64,000 nt of DNA from NCBI RefSeq assembly GCF_001571365.1, contig NZ_BCTQ01000008.1, positions 123,446 to 187,445 of the forward strand, written 5' to 3'. The notes beneath the pieces were generated by a model. That model did not search any database and had not been told where the DNA came from. It worked only from the letters and a program-made list of their open reading frames with translations. Source of the DNA: Achromobacter denitrificans NBRC 15125. GTDB lineage: Bacteria; Pseudomonadota; Gammaproteobacteria; Burkholderiales; Burkholderiaceae_B. Position numbers and translations under genes: made by a program. Below, one piece after another: positions 30,993 through 42,706 of the stretch (the first letter of the stretch is position 1; each line of letters opens with the position of its first letter).

Positions 30993-31784
30993 TCAGCTTC
31001 TGGCGCGGCGCTTGCTTTCCAGGAATTCGTTCATGAACTTCTGGGGTTCGCCGGTATTGAAGGCCGCCCCGAATTCCGCGACGCTGTCCTCGATCGCCTC
31101 GTCCACCGACATCGTCTCCCAGCGGCGCAGCAGCTTCTTCTGCTGGCGCAGCGCCGCCGGGCCCAGCGCGGCGAACCCCTCGGCCAGCTTGCGCACGGCG
31201 TCGTCCAGTTCGGCCTTGGGCACCGCGGCGTTGACCAGGCCCCATTCCCGGGCGAGGCGGGCGTCGATCAGCTCACCGGTCAGCAACATCCAGGCGCTGT
31301 TGGCGGCGCCGATCAGCGGCGGCATGAGCGCGGCGTGGATCACGGAGGGAATGCCCACCTTCACCTCGGGCATGCCGAACTGCGCGTCGTCGGCGCTGAT
31401 GCGCAGGTCGCAGGCCAGGGCGAATTCGAGGCCGCCGCCCAGGCACCAGCCCGGGATGCGCGCAATGACCGGCACGGGGAAATGCCGGACCGCGTTGCAC
31501 AGGTCGCGCAGGTTGGAGATGAAGCGCCGGGCCTTGGGCTCGTCCAGCGCGGCCATTTCCGCGATGTCGGCCCCGGCCACGAAGGCCCGGTCGCTGGCGC
31601 CGCGCAGCACCAGCACGCGCACCGAGTCGTCCTCGCGCAATCGGGCCAGCGCTTCCCGCAGGCCATCGATCACCGGCGTGCTCAGGATGTTCAGGACGCC
31701 AGCGTCCTCCATGGTCAGGGTGGCGATGCCGGATGCGTCGATCTCGGCGCGGGCATGGGAAACGGCAAAGGTCTTGATGCTCAT
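30993..31784 (-). CDS. Enoyl-CoA hydratase/isomerase
   Basis: A 263-residue crotonase-fold enzyme. The oxyanion-hole segments are 'AFVAGADIAEM' (67-77) and 'GWCLGGGLEFALACDLR' (112-128), and 'FGMPEVKVGI' carries the usual Glu. It hydrates a 2-enoyl-CoA or acts as an isomerase in an acyl-CoA pathway. It lies 12 bases before a Bug receptor and close to a CaiB CoA-transferase, so the three probably handle activation and degradation of one imported acid. Confidence 0.9.
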   Translation of the reverse strand: MSIKTFAVSHARAEIDASGIATLTMEDAGVLNILSTPVIDGLREALARLREDDSVRVLVLRGASDRAFVAGADIAEMAALDEPKARRFISNLRDLCNAVRHFPVPVIARIPGWCLGGGLEFALACDLRISADDAQFGMPEVKVGIPSVIHAALMPPLIGAANSAWMLLTGELIDARLAREWGLVNAAVPKAELDDAVRKLAEGFAALGPAALRQQKKLLRRWETMSVDEAIEDSVAEFGAAFNTGEPQKFMNEFLESKRRARS

Positions 31785-31796
31785 GAGGGTTCCTTG

Positions 31797-32768
31797 TTAC
31801 TGCATTTTCTCGAACTTGATGTCTTCGACCACCGTCTTCCAATGGCCGTAGGACCGGGCGATCAACGCCCCGAATTCTTCACGCGACATCGGGCTGGGCA
31901 CGGCGCCCTGCTTCTCGATGGATTCCACCGTGGCGGGATCGGCCAGCGCTTCGCGCACCGCCGCGTTCAGCTTGTCGAGCACCGCGGCCGGCGTGCCGGC
32001 GGGCGCGGCGAGGCCGAACCAGGACGGATTGTTCATGGCCGGCAAGCCGGCCTCGGCATAGGTCGGCACGTCGGGCAGCACCTTGAGCCGCTGCCTGGCC
32101 GCCACGGCGAGCGGGCGGATGCGCTCGCCCTGGATCAGCGGGTAGGAGGACGGGATGTTGTCGAACACCACCTGCACTTGGCCGGCCACCAGATCGTTGA
32201 GAGCGGGTCCCAGGCCCTTGTAGGGAACGTGCAGCATGCGGGTGCCGGTCGTCTTCAGGAACAGCTCGCCGTTCATGTGGCTCAGCCCGCCGTTGCCGGA
32301 CGATCCGAAGGCGTACTTGTCCGGCTCGGCCTTCAAGAGCCGCAAGAATGCGGCCAGGTCCCGGGCGGGCACCGAGGGATTCACGACCAGCACGTTGGGG
32401 ACGTCGGCCAGGTTGCTGATGGGCGCGAAGTCCTTGATGGGGTCGTAGGCGCTCCTGGCGTAGACGTTGGGATTGACGGCGTGTGAACTCTCCACCGCCA
32501 TGACCAGGGTGTAGCCGTCGGCGGGCTGCTTCGCGGCATAGGCCGAGCCGATGCAGCCGCCGGCGCCGGGACGATTCTCGACGACGACGGACTGCCCGAG
32601 CCGCTCGCCGAGCCTGGCGCCGACCACGCGGGCGATGATGTCCGTGGTGCCGCCGACCGCGTAGGGCACGACCAGGCGGATGGGCCGGTCGGGATACTCG
32701 GCGGCGGCCACGGCCGGCAGGACGGCGCAGGCGCAGATCGCCGCGAGGTGGAAGCGTAGGGATTTCAT
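31797..32768 (-). CDS. Bug/TctC-type periplasmic solute receptor
   Basis: A 323-residue periplasmic binding protein with signal peptide MKSLRFHLAAICACAVLPAV... cleaved near AAA-EYP. Family marks are 'YPDRPIRLVVPYAVGGTTDII', 'VVENRPGAGGCIG' and 'PADGYTLVMAVES'. Bug proteins bind carboxylates for tripartite tricarboxylate transport or sensing. It sits between the CoA-transferase and the hydratase, so its ligand is probably their substrate. Confidence 0.93.
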   Translation of the reverse strand: MKSLRFHLAAICACAVLPAVAAAEYPDRPIRLVVPYAVGGTTDIIARVVGARLGERLGQSVVVENRPGAGGCIGSAYAAKQPADGYTLVMAVESSHAVNPNVYARSAYDPIKDFAPISNLADVPNVLVVNPSVPARDLAAFLRLLKAEPDKYAFGSSGNGGLSHMNGELFLKTTGTRMLHVPYKGLGPALNDLVAGQVQVVFDNIPSSYPLIQGERIRPLAVAARQRLKVLPDVPTYAEAGLPAMNNPSWFGLAAPAGTPAAVLDKLNAAVREALADPATVESIEKQGAVPSPMSREEFGALIARSYGHWKTVVEDIKFEKMQ

Positions 32769-32787
32769 TGTTGTCTCCTCGGATGAA

Positions 32788-33969
32788 TCACAAAGTCGCG
32801 GTGTCGGCGAGCACAACTTGCGTATGCTCGCCCAGCAGCGGCGGGGCCGCGCCCAGCGCCTCGGGCGGGCTGCCCGCCAGCAAGGGGTTGCGCACCAGGC
32901 GTAGCTCGCCCAGCACCGGATGCCTGGTGGTCTGCAGCAGGCCGCGGTGCTGGACCTGGGGATGCGCGAACACCTCGTCCAGCGTGTGGATCGGGCCCCA
33001 CGGCACGCCCGCGGCGTCGAAGGCGTCGGTCCAGCGCTGGCGCGGAGCGCCCGCCAGGGTGCCGGCGATCAGCGGCCGCAGACTGTCCATGTGCGCCAGG
33101 CGCGCGCTATTGGTGGCGTAGCGCGCGTCGGCCGCCCATTCCGGGTGCCCGGCCACGCCGCTGAAGCGCGCGAACTGGCCGTCGTTGCCGATGGCCAGGA
33201 TGAGGTGGCCGTCGGCGCAGGCGAAGACCTCGTACGGCGCGCAGTTGGGATGGGCGTTGCCGCTGCGCTTGGGCGCCTCGCCCGACACCAGGTAATTGGC
33301 GCCCTGGTTCGCGTTCAGCGCCACCGCCACGTCCAGCAGGCAGATGTCCAGCGGCATGCCGCGTCCGGTCTGGTCGCGCTGGCGCAGGGCCGCCAGCACC
33401 GCCGACGTGGCGTACATGCCGGTCATCAGGTCCACCACCGCGACGCCGGTGCGCAAGGGGCCCGCGCCGGGCGTGCCGTCGGGCTGCCCGGTATAGCTCA
33501 TCAGCCCGCCCATGCCCTGGAACACGTAGTCGTATCCCGGCTTGCCGGCCATGGGGCCGGACTGGCCGTAGCCCGTGATGGAGAGGTAGACGAGGCGCGG
33601 ATTGACGCTCGCGAGCGAGTCATAGTCCAGCCCGTATTTGCGCAGGCCGCCGGCCTTGTAGTTCTCGACCAGCACGTCCGCGTCGGCGACCAGTTCGCGC
33701 ACGCGGGCCGCGCCCGCTTCGGTGGAGAAGTCGATGGCGACGGATTGCTTGCCGCGGTTGCAGGCCATGAAGTAGGCCGACATCGACGCGCCGCCGTCGG
33801 CCGCGCGCAGGTCAGGGGGGCCCCAGCCGCGGGTATCGTCGCCGCGCTCGGGGTGTTCCACCTTGATGACCTGCGCGCCAAGGTCGGACAGATTCTGCGT
33901 GCACCAGGGACCCGCGAGAATGCGCGAAAGGTCCACGACTTTTACGCCGCGCAAGGCATTGTGAAGCAT
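32788..33969 (-). CDS. CaiB/BaiF-family CoA-transferase
   Basis: A 393-residue class III CoA-transferase. Opening 'LRGVKVVDLSRILAGPWCTQNLSDLGAQVIKVEHPERGDDTR' is diagnostic, and the catalytic Asp lies in 'GVAVVDLMTGMYA'. It transfers CoA to a carboxylic acid, often from succinyl-CoA. Start at 33969 (MLHNALRG), not the longer frame. First gene of the leftward unit with Bug receptor and hydratase. Confidence 0.93.
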   Translation of the reverse strand: MLHNALRGVKVVDLSRILAGPWCTQNLSDLGAQVIKVEHPERGDDTRGWGPPDLRAADGGASMSAYFMACNRGKQSVAIDFSTEAGAARVRELVADADVLVENYKAGGLRKYGLDYDSLASVNPRLVYLSITGYGQSGPMAGKPGYDYVFQGMGGLMSYTGQPDGTPGAGPLRTGVAVVDLMTGMYATSAVLAALRQRDQTGRGMPLDICLLDVAVALNANQGANYLVSGEAPKRSGNAHPNCAPYEVFACADGHLILAIGNDGQFARFSGVAGHPEWAADARYATNSARLAHMDSLRPLIAGTLAGAPRQRWTDAFDAAGVPWGPIHTLDEVFAHPQVQHRGLLQTTRHPVLGELRLVRNPLLAGSPPEALGAAPPLLGEHTQVVLADTATL

Positions 33970-34226
33970 AGTGTCTCCGTGATTCAGACGATCCGGAAAA
34001 TTATGCAGGCCGACTCGCGCGGCGAGGAGTCGAATGTTTCGAACGCTGCGTTCGCGCGCATTCAATCGGCCGGCGCGCCTTCAGTGCCGCCGCGGCGCTT
34101 TAGACAGGCACGAACGTTGGGTTCGAATATTTCGGATGGAGTAATGCGCCAGGCGCCGCCATACTGGCCTCGCGGAGGCGCACTGGCAGTCGCGCCTTCC
34201 TCACGATAAGACTCCTGGAGACAACC

Positions 34227-35201
34227 ATGATCCGCAATATCCTGCGACGCGGCGCGTTGGGCGCGCTGCTCGTGAGCAGCCTGGGCGCGGGCGCCGCCCG
34301 CGCCGAGTACCCCGACCATCCCGTCACCGTCGTCGTGGCCTTCGCCCCCGGCGGCATGACCGACATCGTCGCGCGCCTGCTGACGGCCGAGCTGGGCAAG
34401 CGCTTCAACCAGACCTTCGTGGTCGAGAACAAGCCCGGCGCCGCCGGACAGGTCGGCACCGAACTGGTGGCCCGCCAGAAGAACGACGGCTATACGCTGC
34501 TGATCAACGCCACCGGCCACGTCATCGGCCCGGCGGTCAACGACAAGGTCCGCTACGACCCGGTCAAGGACTTCGAACCCATCGCCATTCTCGCGCGCGC
34601 CCCGAACCTGGTGGTGGTCAACGCGGCGCTGCCCGTCAAGACCATTCCGGAGTTCCTGAGCTGGGGCAAGGCGCAGCCCGGCGTGCCCTACGGTTCGGCG
34701 GGCTTCGGCGGCTCCACCCATCTGGGCGGCGAGTGGCTGAAGAAGATCACCGGCGTGCCGATGGAGCACATTCCGTACAAGGGCGCGTCGCCCGCCACCA
34801 ACGCGGTCGTGTCGGGAGAATTGAAGGTCGCCGTGCAGGACGCAATGAGCGTGGCGCCCTTCATCAAGTCGGGCCAGCTGCGTCCCATCGGGGTCGCCAG
34901 CGCCGAGCGCAGCAAGCTGTTCCCCGACCTGCCCACCTTCGCCGAGTCCGGCGCGACGGGCCTGGACGTCTACACCTGGCTGGGCTTTTACGCGCCCGCG
35001 GGCACGGACCCGGCCATCGTGGCCAAGCTGAACCAGGCCACCAGCGAGATCATGAACTCGCCCGAGATGGTGCAGCGGCTGGCCGGGCAGAACAGCGAGC
35101 CGCTGGGCCCCATGACGCCCAAGCAGGTCTCGGCCTTCGTGGCGGACGAGACGGCCAAATGGCGCAACGTGGTCCAGACCACCGGCGTCAAGGTCGAGTA
35201 G
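34227..35201 (+). CDS. Bug/TctC-type periplasmic solute receptor
   Basis: A 324-residue receptor with signal peptide MIRNILRRGALGALLVSSLG... ending ARA-EYP and family marks 'PVTVVVAFAPGGMTDIVARL', 'VVENKPGAAGQVG'. It is divergent from the CoA-transferase unit across a 257-bp gap that must hold both promoters, and convergent with the beta-oxidation operon. Confidence 0.93.
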   Translation: MIRNILRRGALGALLVSSLGAGAARAEYPDHPVTVVVAFAPGGMTDIVARLLTAELGKRFNQTFVVENKPGAAGQVGTELVARQKNDGYTLLINATGHVIGPAVNDKVRYDPVKDFEPIAILARAPNLVVVNAALPVKTIPEFLSWGKAQPGVPYGSAGFGGSTHLGGEWLKKITGVPMEHIPYKGASPATNAVVSGELKVAVQDAMSVAPFIKSGQLRPIGVASAERSKLFPDLPTFAESGATGLDVYTWLGFYAPAGTDPAIVAKLNQATSEIMNSPEMVQRLAGQNSEPLGPMTPKQVSAFVADETAKWRNVVQTTGVKVE

Positions 35202-35243
35202 CCGCAGGCGGCGCACCGGCCGCTCGGCCGGCCCGCGCCCGCT

Positions 35244-35672
35244 TCAGCCGTCCGAGGCCGGCGTGGGCGCCGCCCGCACGGCGAACACCGCGTTGGCCTT
35301 GAGCATGACGCGGCCTTCCACTTGCAGCAGGCAGGTCGCATAGATCAGGCGCTTGCCCTGTTTGTCGATCCGGACGTGCGCCTCCAGCCAGTCGCCCGGC
35401 TTGACCGGGTTCAGGTATTCCACCGACATCTGCACCGTAACGACCGACACCTGCGCCTGATGCGCGATGGTGTGTCCCAGCGCGCTGTCGGCCAGCGTGG
35501 CCAGCAGCCCGCCATGGGCGATCGAGTGCATATTGGTATGCGCCACGCCCACGCGCAGGGCCAACACGCTGTCCGCGTCGCGCTTGTACAGCGCGCCCAG
35601 GTCGGCGAGGTGCGCCATGAAGGGACTGCTCGGATGCCAGGGGGTAAATCCGGAAGGGATGGTGTCTGTCAT
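35244..35672 (-). CDS. PaaI-family (hotdog) acyl-CoA thioesterase
   Basis: A 142-residue single-hotdog protein starting MTDTIPSGFTPWHPSSPFMA. 'NMHSIAHGGLLATLADSALG' is the characteristic substrate/CoA loop and helix of PaaI-like thioesterases. Last gene of the seven-gene catabolic operon, separated by 92 bases from the fusion gene; it probably releases CoA from stalled or final intermediates. Confidence 0.85.
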   Translation of the reverse strand: MTDTIPSGFTPWHPSSPFMAHLADLGALYKRDADSVLALRVGVAHTNMHSIAHGGLLATLADSALGHTIAHQAQVSVVTVQMSVEYLNPVKPGDWLEAHVRIDKQGKRLIYATCLLQVEGRVMLKANAVFAVRAAPTPASDG

Positions 35673-35764
35673 GGCTGAAGAGTGGGTCCAGGGCATTACA
35701 GTATCGCAAAGAAGGCCGCGGCCGGCATGACGCCGGGCGCGGCCCTGGCCACGGCGCGGACGCG

Positions 35765-37867
<2,103 letters not shown>

Positions 37868-37892
37868 GATGTGCCCTTTTCGGCGGCGCGGC

Positions 37893-40199
37893 TCAGGCCG
37901 TCGCCAGCCGCTGATAACGGTTGAGATGGTAACGGGCGTCGCCCAGCGTGTGTTCGATGGCCAGCAGGCGCTTGACGTAATGGCCTACCGGCAGCTCGTC
38001 GGTCATGCCCATGCCGCCGTGCAATTGGATGCTTTGCTGGCCGATGTAGCGGGCCGCCTGCGCGCAACCGGCCTTGGCCGCCGACGCGAGGCGCGCGCGC
38101 CGGCGCGCATCGGAGGCATCCGCGGCGGCGGCCAGCCAGGTCAGCGAGCGCGCCTGCTCCAGGGCCAGCAGCATGTCCACCAGGCGGTGCTGCACCGCCT
38201 GGAAGCGGCCCAGCGGCTGGCCGAACTGGCGGCGGGCCGACACGTGATCGCGGGTGGCCTCCAGCAGCGCCTGCATGGCGCCCAGCGCCTCCGCGCAGAG
38301 GGCGACGCGCGCCGCGTCCGCCGCCTGCTCCAGGGCCTCGCCGGCCAGTCCCAGCCGGGCGGCGGCATCGACCTGGCAATCCGTGAGCACGATATCGGCG
38401 TAGGGGCGGCCGTCCAGCCCCGGCGCGCCCTCGCGCCGCAGGCCGGCGTTGCCGGCCTCGACCAGGAACACCGCCATTCCCTCGGCGTCTCGCGCCGTGA
38501 CCAGCAGCTGCCGCGCGCCGGCGCCGTAGGGCACGCGCCGCTTGACGCCATTCAACCTCCAACCGCCGCCTTGCGGTTCGGCCGTCGCCGCCATCGCGCC
38601 CGGCGCGTCCAGCGGCCAGTCCGAATCCGGCTCGGCATGGGCCAGCACAGGCGCCGTCCCTTGCGCGATCCCGGCGAGCAGCGCGCGGGTCCGTTCGCCC
38701 TGGGGCAGGCGCGCCAGCAACTGGCCGCAAAGCACCGCGCTGGCGTCGTAGGGTTCGATCACCAGGTGCCGGCCGAAGCGCTCCATCACCACGCATAGCT
38801 CGGCGAGTCCGCCGTCCATGCCGCCCGCCGACGCCGGCAGGCCCAGGCCCGACAGGCCCATGTCCGCGAAGGCGCGCCAGTGCGGCGAAGCTTCGGGATC
38901 CGCATCGCCGGCGAGCATCTCGCGGGCGGCGGGCGCCGGATACTCTCCTTGCAGATACCGTCCGACGGCATCGTCCAGGGCGCGCTGGTCCTCGCTGTAA
39001 TCGTCCGCCGCGCCCAGGGCGAGCTTGGCGATGATGTTCTTCTGGACTTCGTCCGTTCCGCCATAGATCGAGATCTTGCGCAGGTTGAGATAGAAGCCGG
39101 GCATGGCTTCCAGTTCTTCCTCGGGCGTCGGGTCGCCCTGAGCGTAACCGCGTTCGAGTGCGTCGGAACGGTAGGCAAGCGCATGCGTGCCGGCGGTGTC
39201 GACCAGGGCCTCGCTGATGCGCTGGGCCAGCGTCGAGCCCAGGTACTTGAGGATCGAGGCTTCCGCGCCATGGCCGGCGCCGCGCTGGTCCCGCGCGATC
39301 AGCCGCAAGTTGGCCTGCTCCAGCGCCAGCGTGTCGATTTCCAACTGAGCCAGCCGCTGCGCGAAGACAGGATCCTCGGCCAGCGGGCGGCCGTCAACCT
39401 TCCGCTGGGCCGCCAGCCTTTGCAGGTGGCCCAGCTCGCGCTTGGCGCGCCCCACCCGGGCCGCGCCGAAGCGTTCGTGCGACAGCAGGTACTTCGCGTA
39501 GGTCCAGCCGCGGTCCGCTTCGCCCACCAGGTGCGAGACCGGCACCCTCACCTCGTCCAGGAAGACCTCGTTGATTTCCTCGCCGCCGTCCAGGGTCCGG
39601 ATGGGCCGCAGCGACACGCCCGGGCTGCGCATGTCGATGAGCAGGAAGGAAATGCCCTCTTGCGCCTTGGCGTCGGGATCGGTGCGCGCCAGGCAGAACA
39701 TCATGTCGGCGTACTGGGCATAGGTGGTCCAGGTTTTCTGGCCGTTCACCACGAAGACGTCGCCTTCCCGGCGCGCGCGCGTGGTCAGGGACGCCAGGTC
39801 CGAGCCGGCGCCCGGCTCGGAGTAGCCCTGGCACCACCAGTCCTGCCCGCTCAGGATGCGCGGCAGGAAATGGCTCTTCTGCCAGGCGGAGCCATAGGCC
39901 ATGATGACGGGCGCCACCATGCGCAGCCCGAAGGGCACGGTTTCGGGCGCGCCCGCCAGGGCGCACTCTTCGTCGAACACGTTGCGCTGCAGGATGCTCC
40001 AGTCGGCGCCGCCATGTTCGGCCGGCCAGTTCGGCGCGACCCAGCCGCGCTCGTGCAGGATGCGGTGCCAGCGCTGGAAGTCCTGCTTGTCCAGGCGCTG
40101 GTGGTCCAGCACCTTGCGCCGCAGGTCGGCGGGCAGATGGGTCCGCAGGAAGCCGCGGACTTCCGCGCGGAATTCCTCAAGCCGGGCGTCATTCGACAT
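37893..40199 (-). CDS. Fused double acyl-CoA dehydrogenase
   Basis: A 768-residue protein containing two complete acyl-CoA dehydrogenase-like halves. Half 1 (about 1-400) has 'QGYSEPGAGSDLASLTTRA', 'FVVNGQKTWTTYAQYADMMF' and ends 'ISIYGGTDEVQKNIIAKLALG'. Half 2 (about 415-768) has 'GARQLLVTARDAEGMAVFLV', 'RRQFGQPLGRFQAVQHRLVDML' and 'QLHGGMGMTDELPVGHYVKR'. Similar pairs are usually two separate subunits, so this looks like a gene fusion of a heteromeric alpha/beta dehydrogenase. It overlaps CoA-transferase B by 11 bases. Confidence 0.92.
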   Translation of the reverse strand: MSNDARLEEFRAEVRGFLRTHLPADLRRKVLDHQRLDKQDFQRWHRILHERGWVAPNWPAEHGGADWSILQRNVFDEECALAGAPETVPFGLRMVAPVIMAYGSAWQKSHFLPRILSGQDWWCQGYSEPGAGSDLASLTTRARREGDVFVVNGQKTWTTYAQYADMMFCLARTDPDAKAQEGISFLLIDMRSPGVSLRPIRTLDGGEEINEVFLDEVRVPVSHLVGEADRGWTYAKYLLSHERFGAARVGRAKRELGHLQRLAAQRKVDGRPLAEDPVFAQRLAQLEIDTLALEQANLRLIARDQRGAGHGAEASILKYLGSTLAQRISEALVDTAGTHALAYRSDALERGYAQGDPTPEEELEAMPGFYLNLRKISIYGGTDEVQKNIIAKLALGAADDYSEDQRALDDAVGRYLQGEYPAPAAREMLAGDADPEASPHWRAFADMGLSGLGLPASAGGMDGGLAELCVVMERFGRHLVIEPYDASAVLCGQLLARLPQGERTRALLAGIAQGTAPVLAHAEPDSDWPLDAPGAMAATAEPQGGGWRLNGVKRRVPYGAGARQLLVTARDAEGMAVFLVEAGNAGLRREGAPGLDGRPYADIVLTDCQVDAAARLGLAGEALEQAADAARVALCAEALGAMQALLEATRDHVSARRQFGQPLGRFQAVQHRLVDMLLALEQARSLTWLAAAADASDARRRARLASAAKAGCAQAARYIGQQSIQLHGGMGMTDELPVGHYVKRLLAIEHTLGDARYHLNRYQRLATA

Positions 40200-40851
40200 C
40201 GCAAAGCTCCTGCGCGAAACGCAGCGGCGCGTCGGTGGCGGCCTGCAGGGCTTCGCGCGTCAGGCCCGGGGCCATGTCGCGCACCAGGAAGCCCTGCGGC
40301 GTCACGTCCAGCGTGGCGAAGTCGGTGTAGACGCGGTCCACGCAGGCCGCGCCCGTCAACGGCAGGTCGCACTGGCGGCGCAGCCGGGGCCGGCCGTCCC
40401 GCGTCAGGTGTTCCATCAGCACGTGCACGCGCTTGGCGCCGACGGCCAGATCCATGGCTCCGCCCACGGCGGCGGCCACCCCGGGCTGCCCGAGCGACCA
40501 GTTGGCCAGGTCGCCGGTTTCCGAGACCTGGTAGGCGCCCAGGATGCAATAGTCCAGGTGGCCGCCGCGCATCATGGCGAAGGAGTCGGCATGGTTGAAA
40601 AAGCTGCCGCCTTCAGAAAGCGCCACGTTCTGCTTGGCCGCGTTGGTCAGGTCCGGGTCCACGGGATCGGCCTCCGTGCGCGCCCGCATGCCGAGGATGC
40701 CGTTCTCGCTGTGCACGGTGACGCCGTGCTCCGGCGTCCAGTAATCCAGCGCCATGACCGGCAGGCCGATGCCCAGGTTCACGTAGGAGCCGGGCGGGAT
40801 GTCGGCCGCGGCGCGGCGGGCGATGTCCTCGCGGGAATATCGTTGGATCAT
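40189..40851 (-). CDS. CoA-transferase subunit B
   Basis: A 220-residue family I CoA-transferase beta subunit. The catalytic Glu49 lies in the diagnostic SENG motif (HSENGILG); 'GGHLDYCILGAYQVSETGDLANW' is also typical. It pairs with the adjacent subunit A (4-base overlap) to move CoA from a donor acyl-CoA to a 3-oxoacid or dicarboxylate. Confidence 0.92.
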   Translation of the reverse strand: MIQRYSREDIARRAAADIPPGSYVNLGIGLPVMALDYWTPEHGVTVHSENGILGMRARTEADPVDPDLTNAAKQNVALSEGGSFFNHADSFAMMRGGHLDYCILGAYQVSETGDLANWSLGQPGVAAAVGGAMDLAVGAKRVHVLMEHLTRDGRPRLRRQCDLPLTGAACVDRVYTDFATLDVTPQGFLVRDMAPGLTREALQAATDAPLRFAQELCDVE

Positions 40852-41537
40852 TGCAGGGCTCCGGTCAGTTGGGCGTCGGGGATGCGCAGCACGCGCTGCA
40901 CGAAGATCCCGGGGGTGACGACGTGCTCCGGGTCCAGGCCGCCGACCTCCGCCAGCGCATGGACCTGGACCACGGCGGTGGCCGCGGCCATGCACATGAG
41001 CGGGCCGAAATTGCGCCCCGCCTTGCGGTACACCAGGTTGCCCAGGGGATCGGCGCAATAGGCTTTCACCAGCGCGTAGTCGGCGTGCAGCGGTTCCTCG
41101 AACACGTGGCCCACGCCCTTGATGAGGCGCGTCTCCTTGCCTTCGGCCAGCAGCGTGCCGTAGCCGGTGGGCGTGAAGAAGCCGCCCAGGCCCGAGCCCG
41201 CGGCGCGCAGCCGCTCGGCCAGCGTGCCCTGCGGCACGCATTCGTATTCGATGCGCCCCTCGGCGTAGGCCGACTCGAAAGCCTGGGACTCCGCGCCGCG
41301 CGGATACGAGGCGATCAGCTTGCGCACGCGGCCCAGCCGGATCAGGCGCGCCAGGCCGCTGTCGCGGGCCCCGCTGTTGTTGCACACCACGGTCAGGCCG
41401 CTCGCGCCCTGCTCCACCAGCGCGTCGAGCAATTCGACGGGCTGGCCGGACAGGCCGAAGCCGCTGACCAGCACGGTGGCGCCGTCTGGAATGTCGGCCA
41501 CGGCCTGCGCGGCGGAATCGAGTGTCTTGTTCATCAT
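40848..41537 (-). CDS. CoA-transferase subunit A
   Basis: A 229-residue alpha subunit with 'VLVSGFGLSGQPVELLDAL' (residues 23-40) and 'GGFFTPTGYGTLLAEGKE' of family I CoA-transferases. Starts MMNKTLDS at 41537. It begins 8 bases after the thiolase-like stop. Substrate uncertain: glutaconate-, 3-oxoadipate- or acetoacetate-type enzymes share these motifs. Confidence 0.92.
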   Translation of the reverse strand: MMNKTLDSAAQAVADIPDGATVLVSGFGLSGQPVELLDALVEQGASGLTVVCNNSGARDSGLARLIRLGRVRKLIASYPRGAESQAFESAYAEGRIEYECVPQGTLAERLRAAGSGLGGFFTPTGYGTLLAEGKETRLIKGVGHVFEEPLHADYALVKAYCADPLGNLVYRKAGRNFGPLMCMAAATAVVQVHALAEVGGLDPEHVVTPGIFVQRVLRIPDAQLTGALQ

Positions 41538-41545
41538 GGCGTGGG

Positions 41546-42706
41546 TCACAGGGAGTGGGAGAGAATCGCGGTGGCCTGGCTGGAGAGCACGCCGCCGTTG
41601 CCGTGCACCAGCGCGACGTCGGCCTTGGGCACCTGGCGCTCGCCCGCCTCGCGGCGCAGCTGCGCCACGGCCTCGATCACCAGGAAAATGCTGTACATGC
41701 CGGGATGGGTGAACGACAGCCCGCCGCCGTTGGTGTTCATGGGCAGGTCCCCGCCCGGCTCGATGCGGCCGCCGCCGATGAACGCGCCGCCCTCGCCCTT
41801 GGCGCAGAAGCCCAGGTCTTCCAGGAACAGGATGGGGTTGATCGTGAACGCGTCGTAGAGCTCCACCAGGTCGACGTCGGCGGGCGTCAGGCCGGCCTCG
41901 GCGAAGGCGGCCCGGCCTGAATCCACCGCCGGCGTGACGGTAACGTCCGGCATGCAGGATATCTGGCGATGCCAGTGCGCATGGCCGGTGCCCAGCACGT
42001 AGATGGGGCGCGGATGAAGGTCGCGGGCGCGGTCGGCGCGCGTCACCACGAAGGCGCCCGCGCCGTCGGTCACCAGGCAGCAGTCGCGCACGGTGAGCGG
42101 ATCCGAGATCATCTTGGCGCCCAGCACCTCGTCGATGGTGAGCGGCTCGCGCAGGAAGGCATCCGGATTCAGTTGCGCCCATTTGCGCGCCGCGACGGCG
42201 ACTTCGGCCAGTTGCCGCCGCGTGGTGCCGTACTGATGCATGTGGCGGGCGGCGGCCAGGGCATAGCTGGATACCGGATTGAAGGGCTTGTACGGATGCT
42301 CGTAAGGCTGCGGGTCCAGCGCCGCGCGCATCTGGTTGATCTGCGTGCTGCTGGGCGCGCTGCGCGGATTGGCGCCGTAGCAGACCAGCACGTGCTCGCA
42401 CTGGCCGGCCTCGATCGCCATCGCCGCGATCTTCAGGTCGGCGATGAAGGACGAGCCGCCGAACATGGTGCTGTCGGAGAAGCGCGGGCGGATTCCCAGG
42501 TATTCCGCCATCCGCATCACCCACCAGGGCGAGGTCAGGCTGGAGGTGATGATGCCGTCGATGTTCCGCATCTTCAGGCCGCTGGCGGCCACGGCGCGGC
42601 GGGAGGCCTGCGCGATGATTTCCTGCTCGGTACGGCCCTGGCAATCGCCCAGCCCGGCCATGCCCGTGCCCAGGACGGCGATCGCGCCGCGATAGCTCCG
42701 GCTCAT
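41546..42706 (-). CDS. Thiolase-like protein (SCP-x/Ltp type), no catalytic cysteine
   Basis: A 386-residue thiolase-fold protein starting MSRSYRGAIAVLGTGMAGLG after GGAGGAAC. The position of the nucleophilic Cys of true thiolases is occupied by GGSS (residues 83-86) and the C-terminal Cys motif reads HGNGGVLSSQ, while 'NTNGGGLSFTHPG' is kept. Together with the upstream DUF35 gene (ATGA overlap) this resembles Ltp2/DUF35 retro-aldolase complexes of steroid side-chain degradation rather than a thiolase. Confidence 0.85.
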   Translation of the reverse strand: MSRSYRGAIAVLGTGMAGLGDCQGRTEQEIIAQASRRAVAASGLKMRNIDGIITSSLTSPWWVMRMAEYLGIRPRFSDSTMFGGSSFIADLKIAAMAIEAGQCEHVLVCYGANPRSAPSSTQINQMRAALDPQPYEHPYKPFNPVSSYALAAARHMHQYGTTRRQLAEVAVAARKWAQLNPDAFLREPLTIDEVLGAKMISDPLTVRDCCLVTDGAGAFVVTRADRARDLHPRPIYVLGTGHAHWHRQISCMPDVTVTPAVDSGRAAFAEAGLTPADVDLVELYDAFTINPILFLEDLGFCAKGEGGAFIGGGRIEPGGDLPMNTNGGGLSFTHPGMYSIFLVIEAVAQLRREAGERQVPKADVALVHGNGGVLSSQATAILSHSL

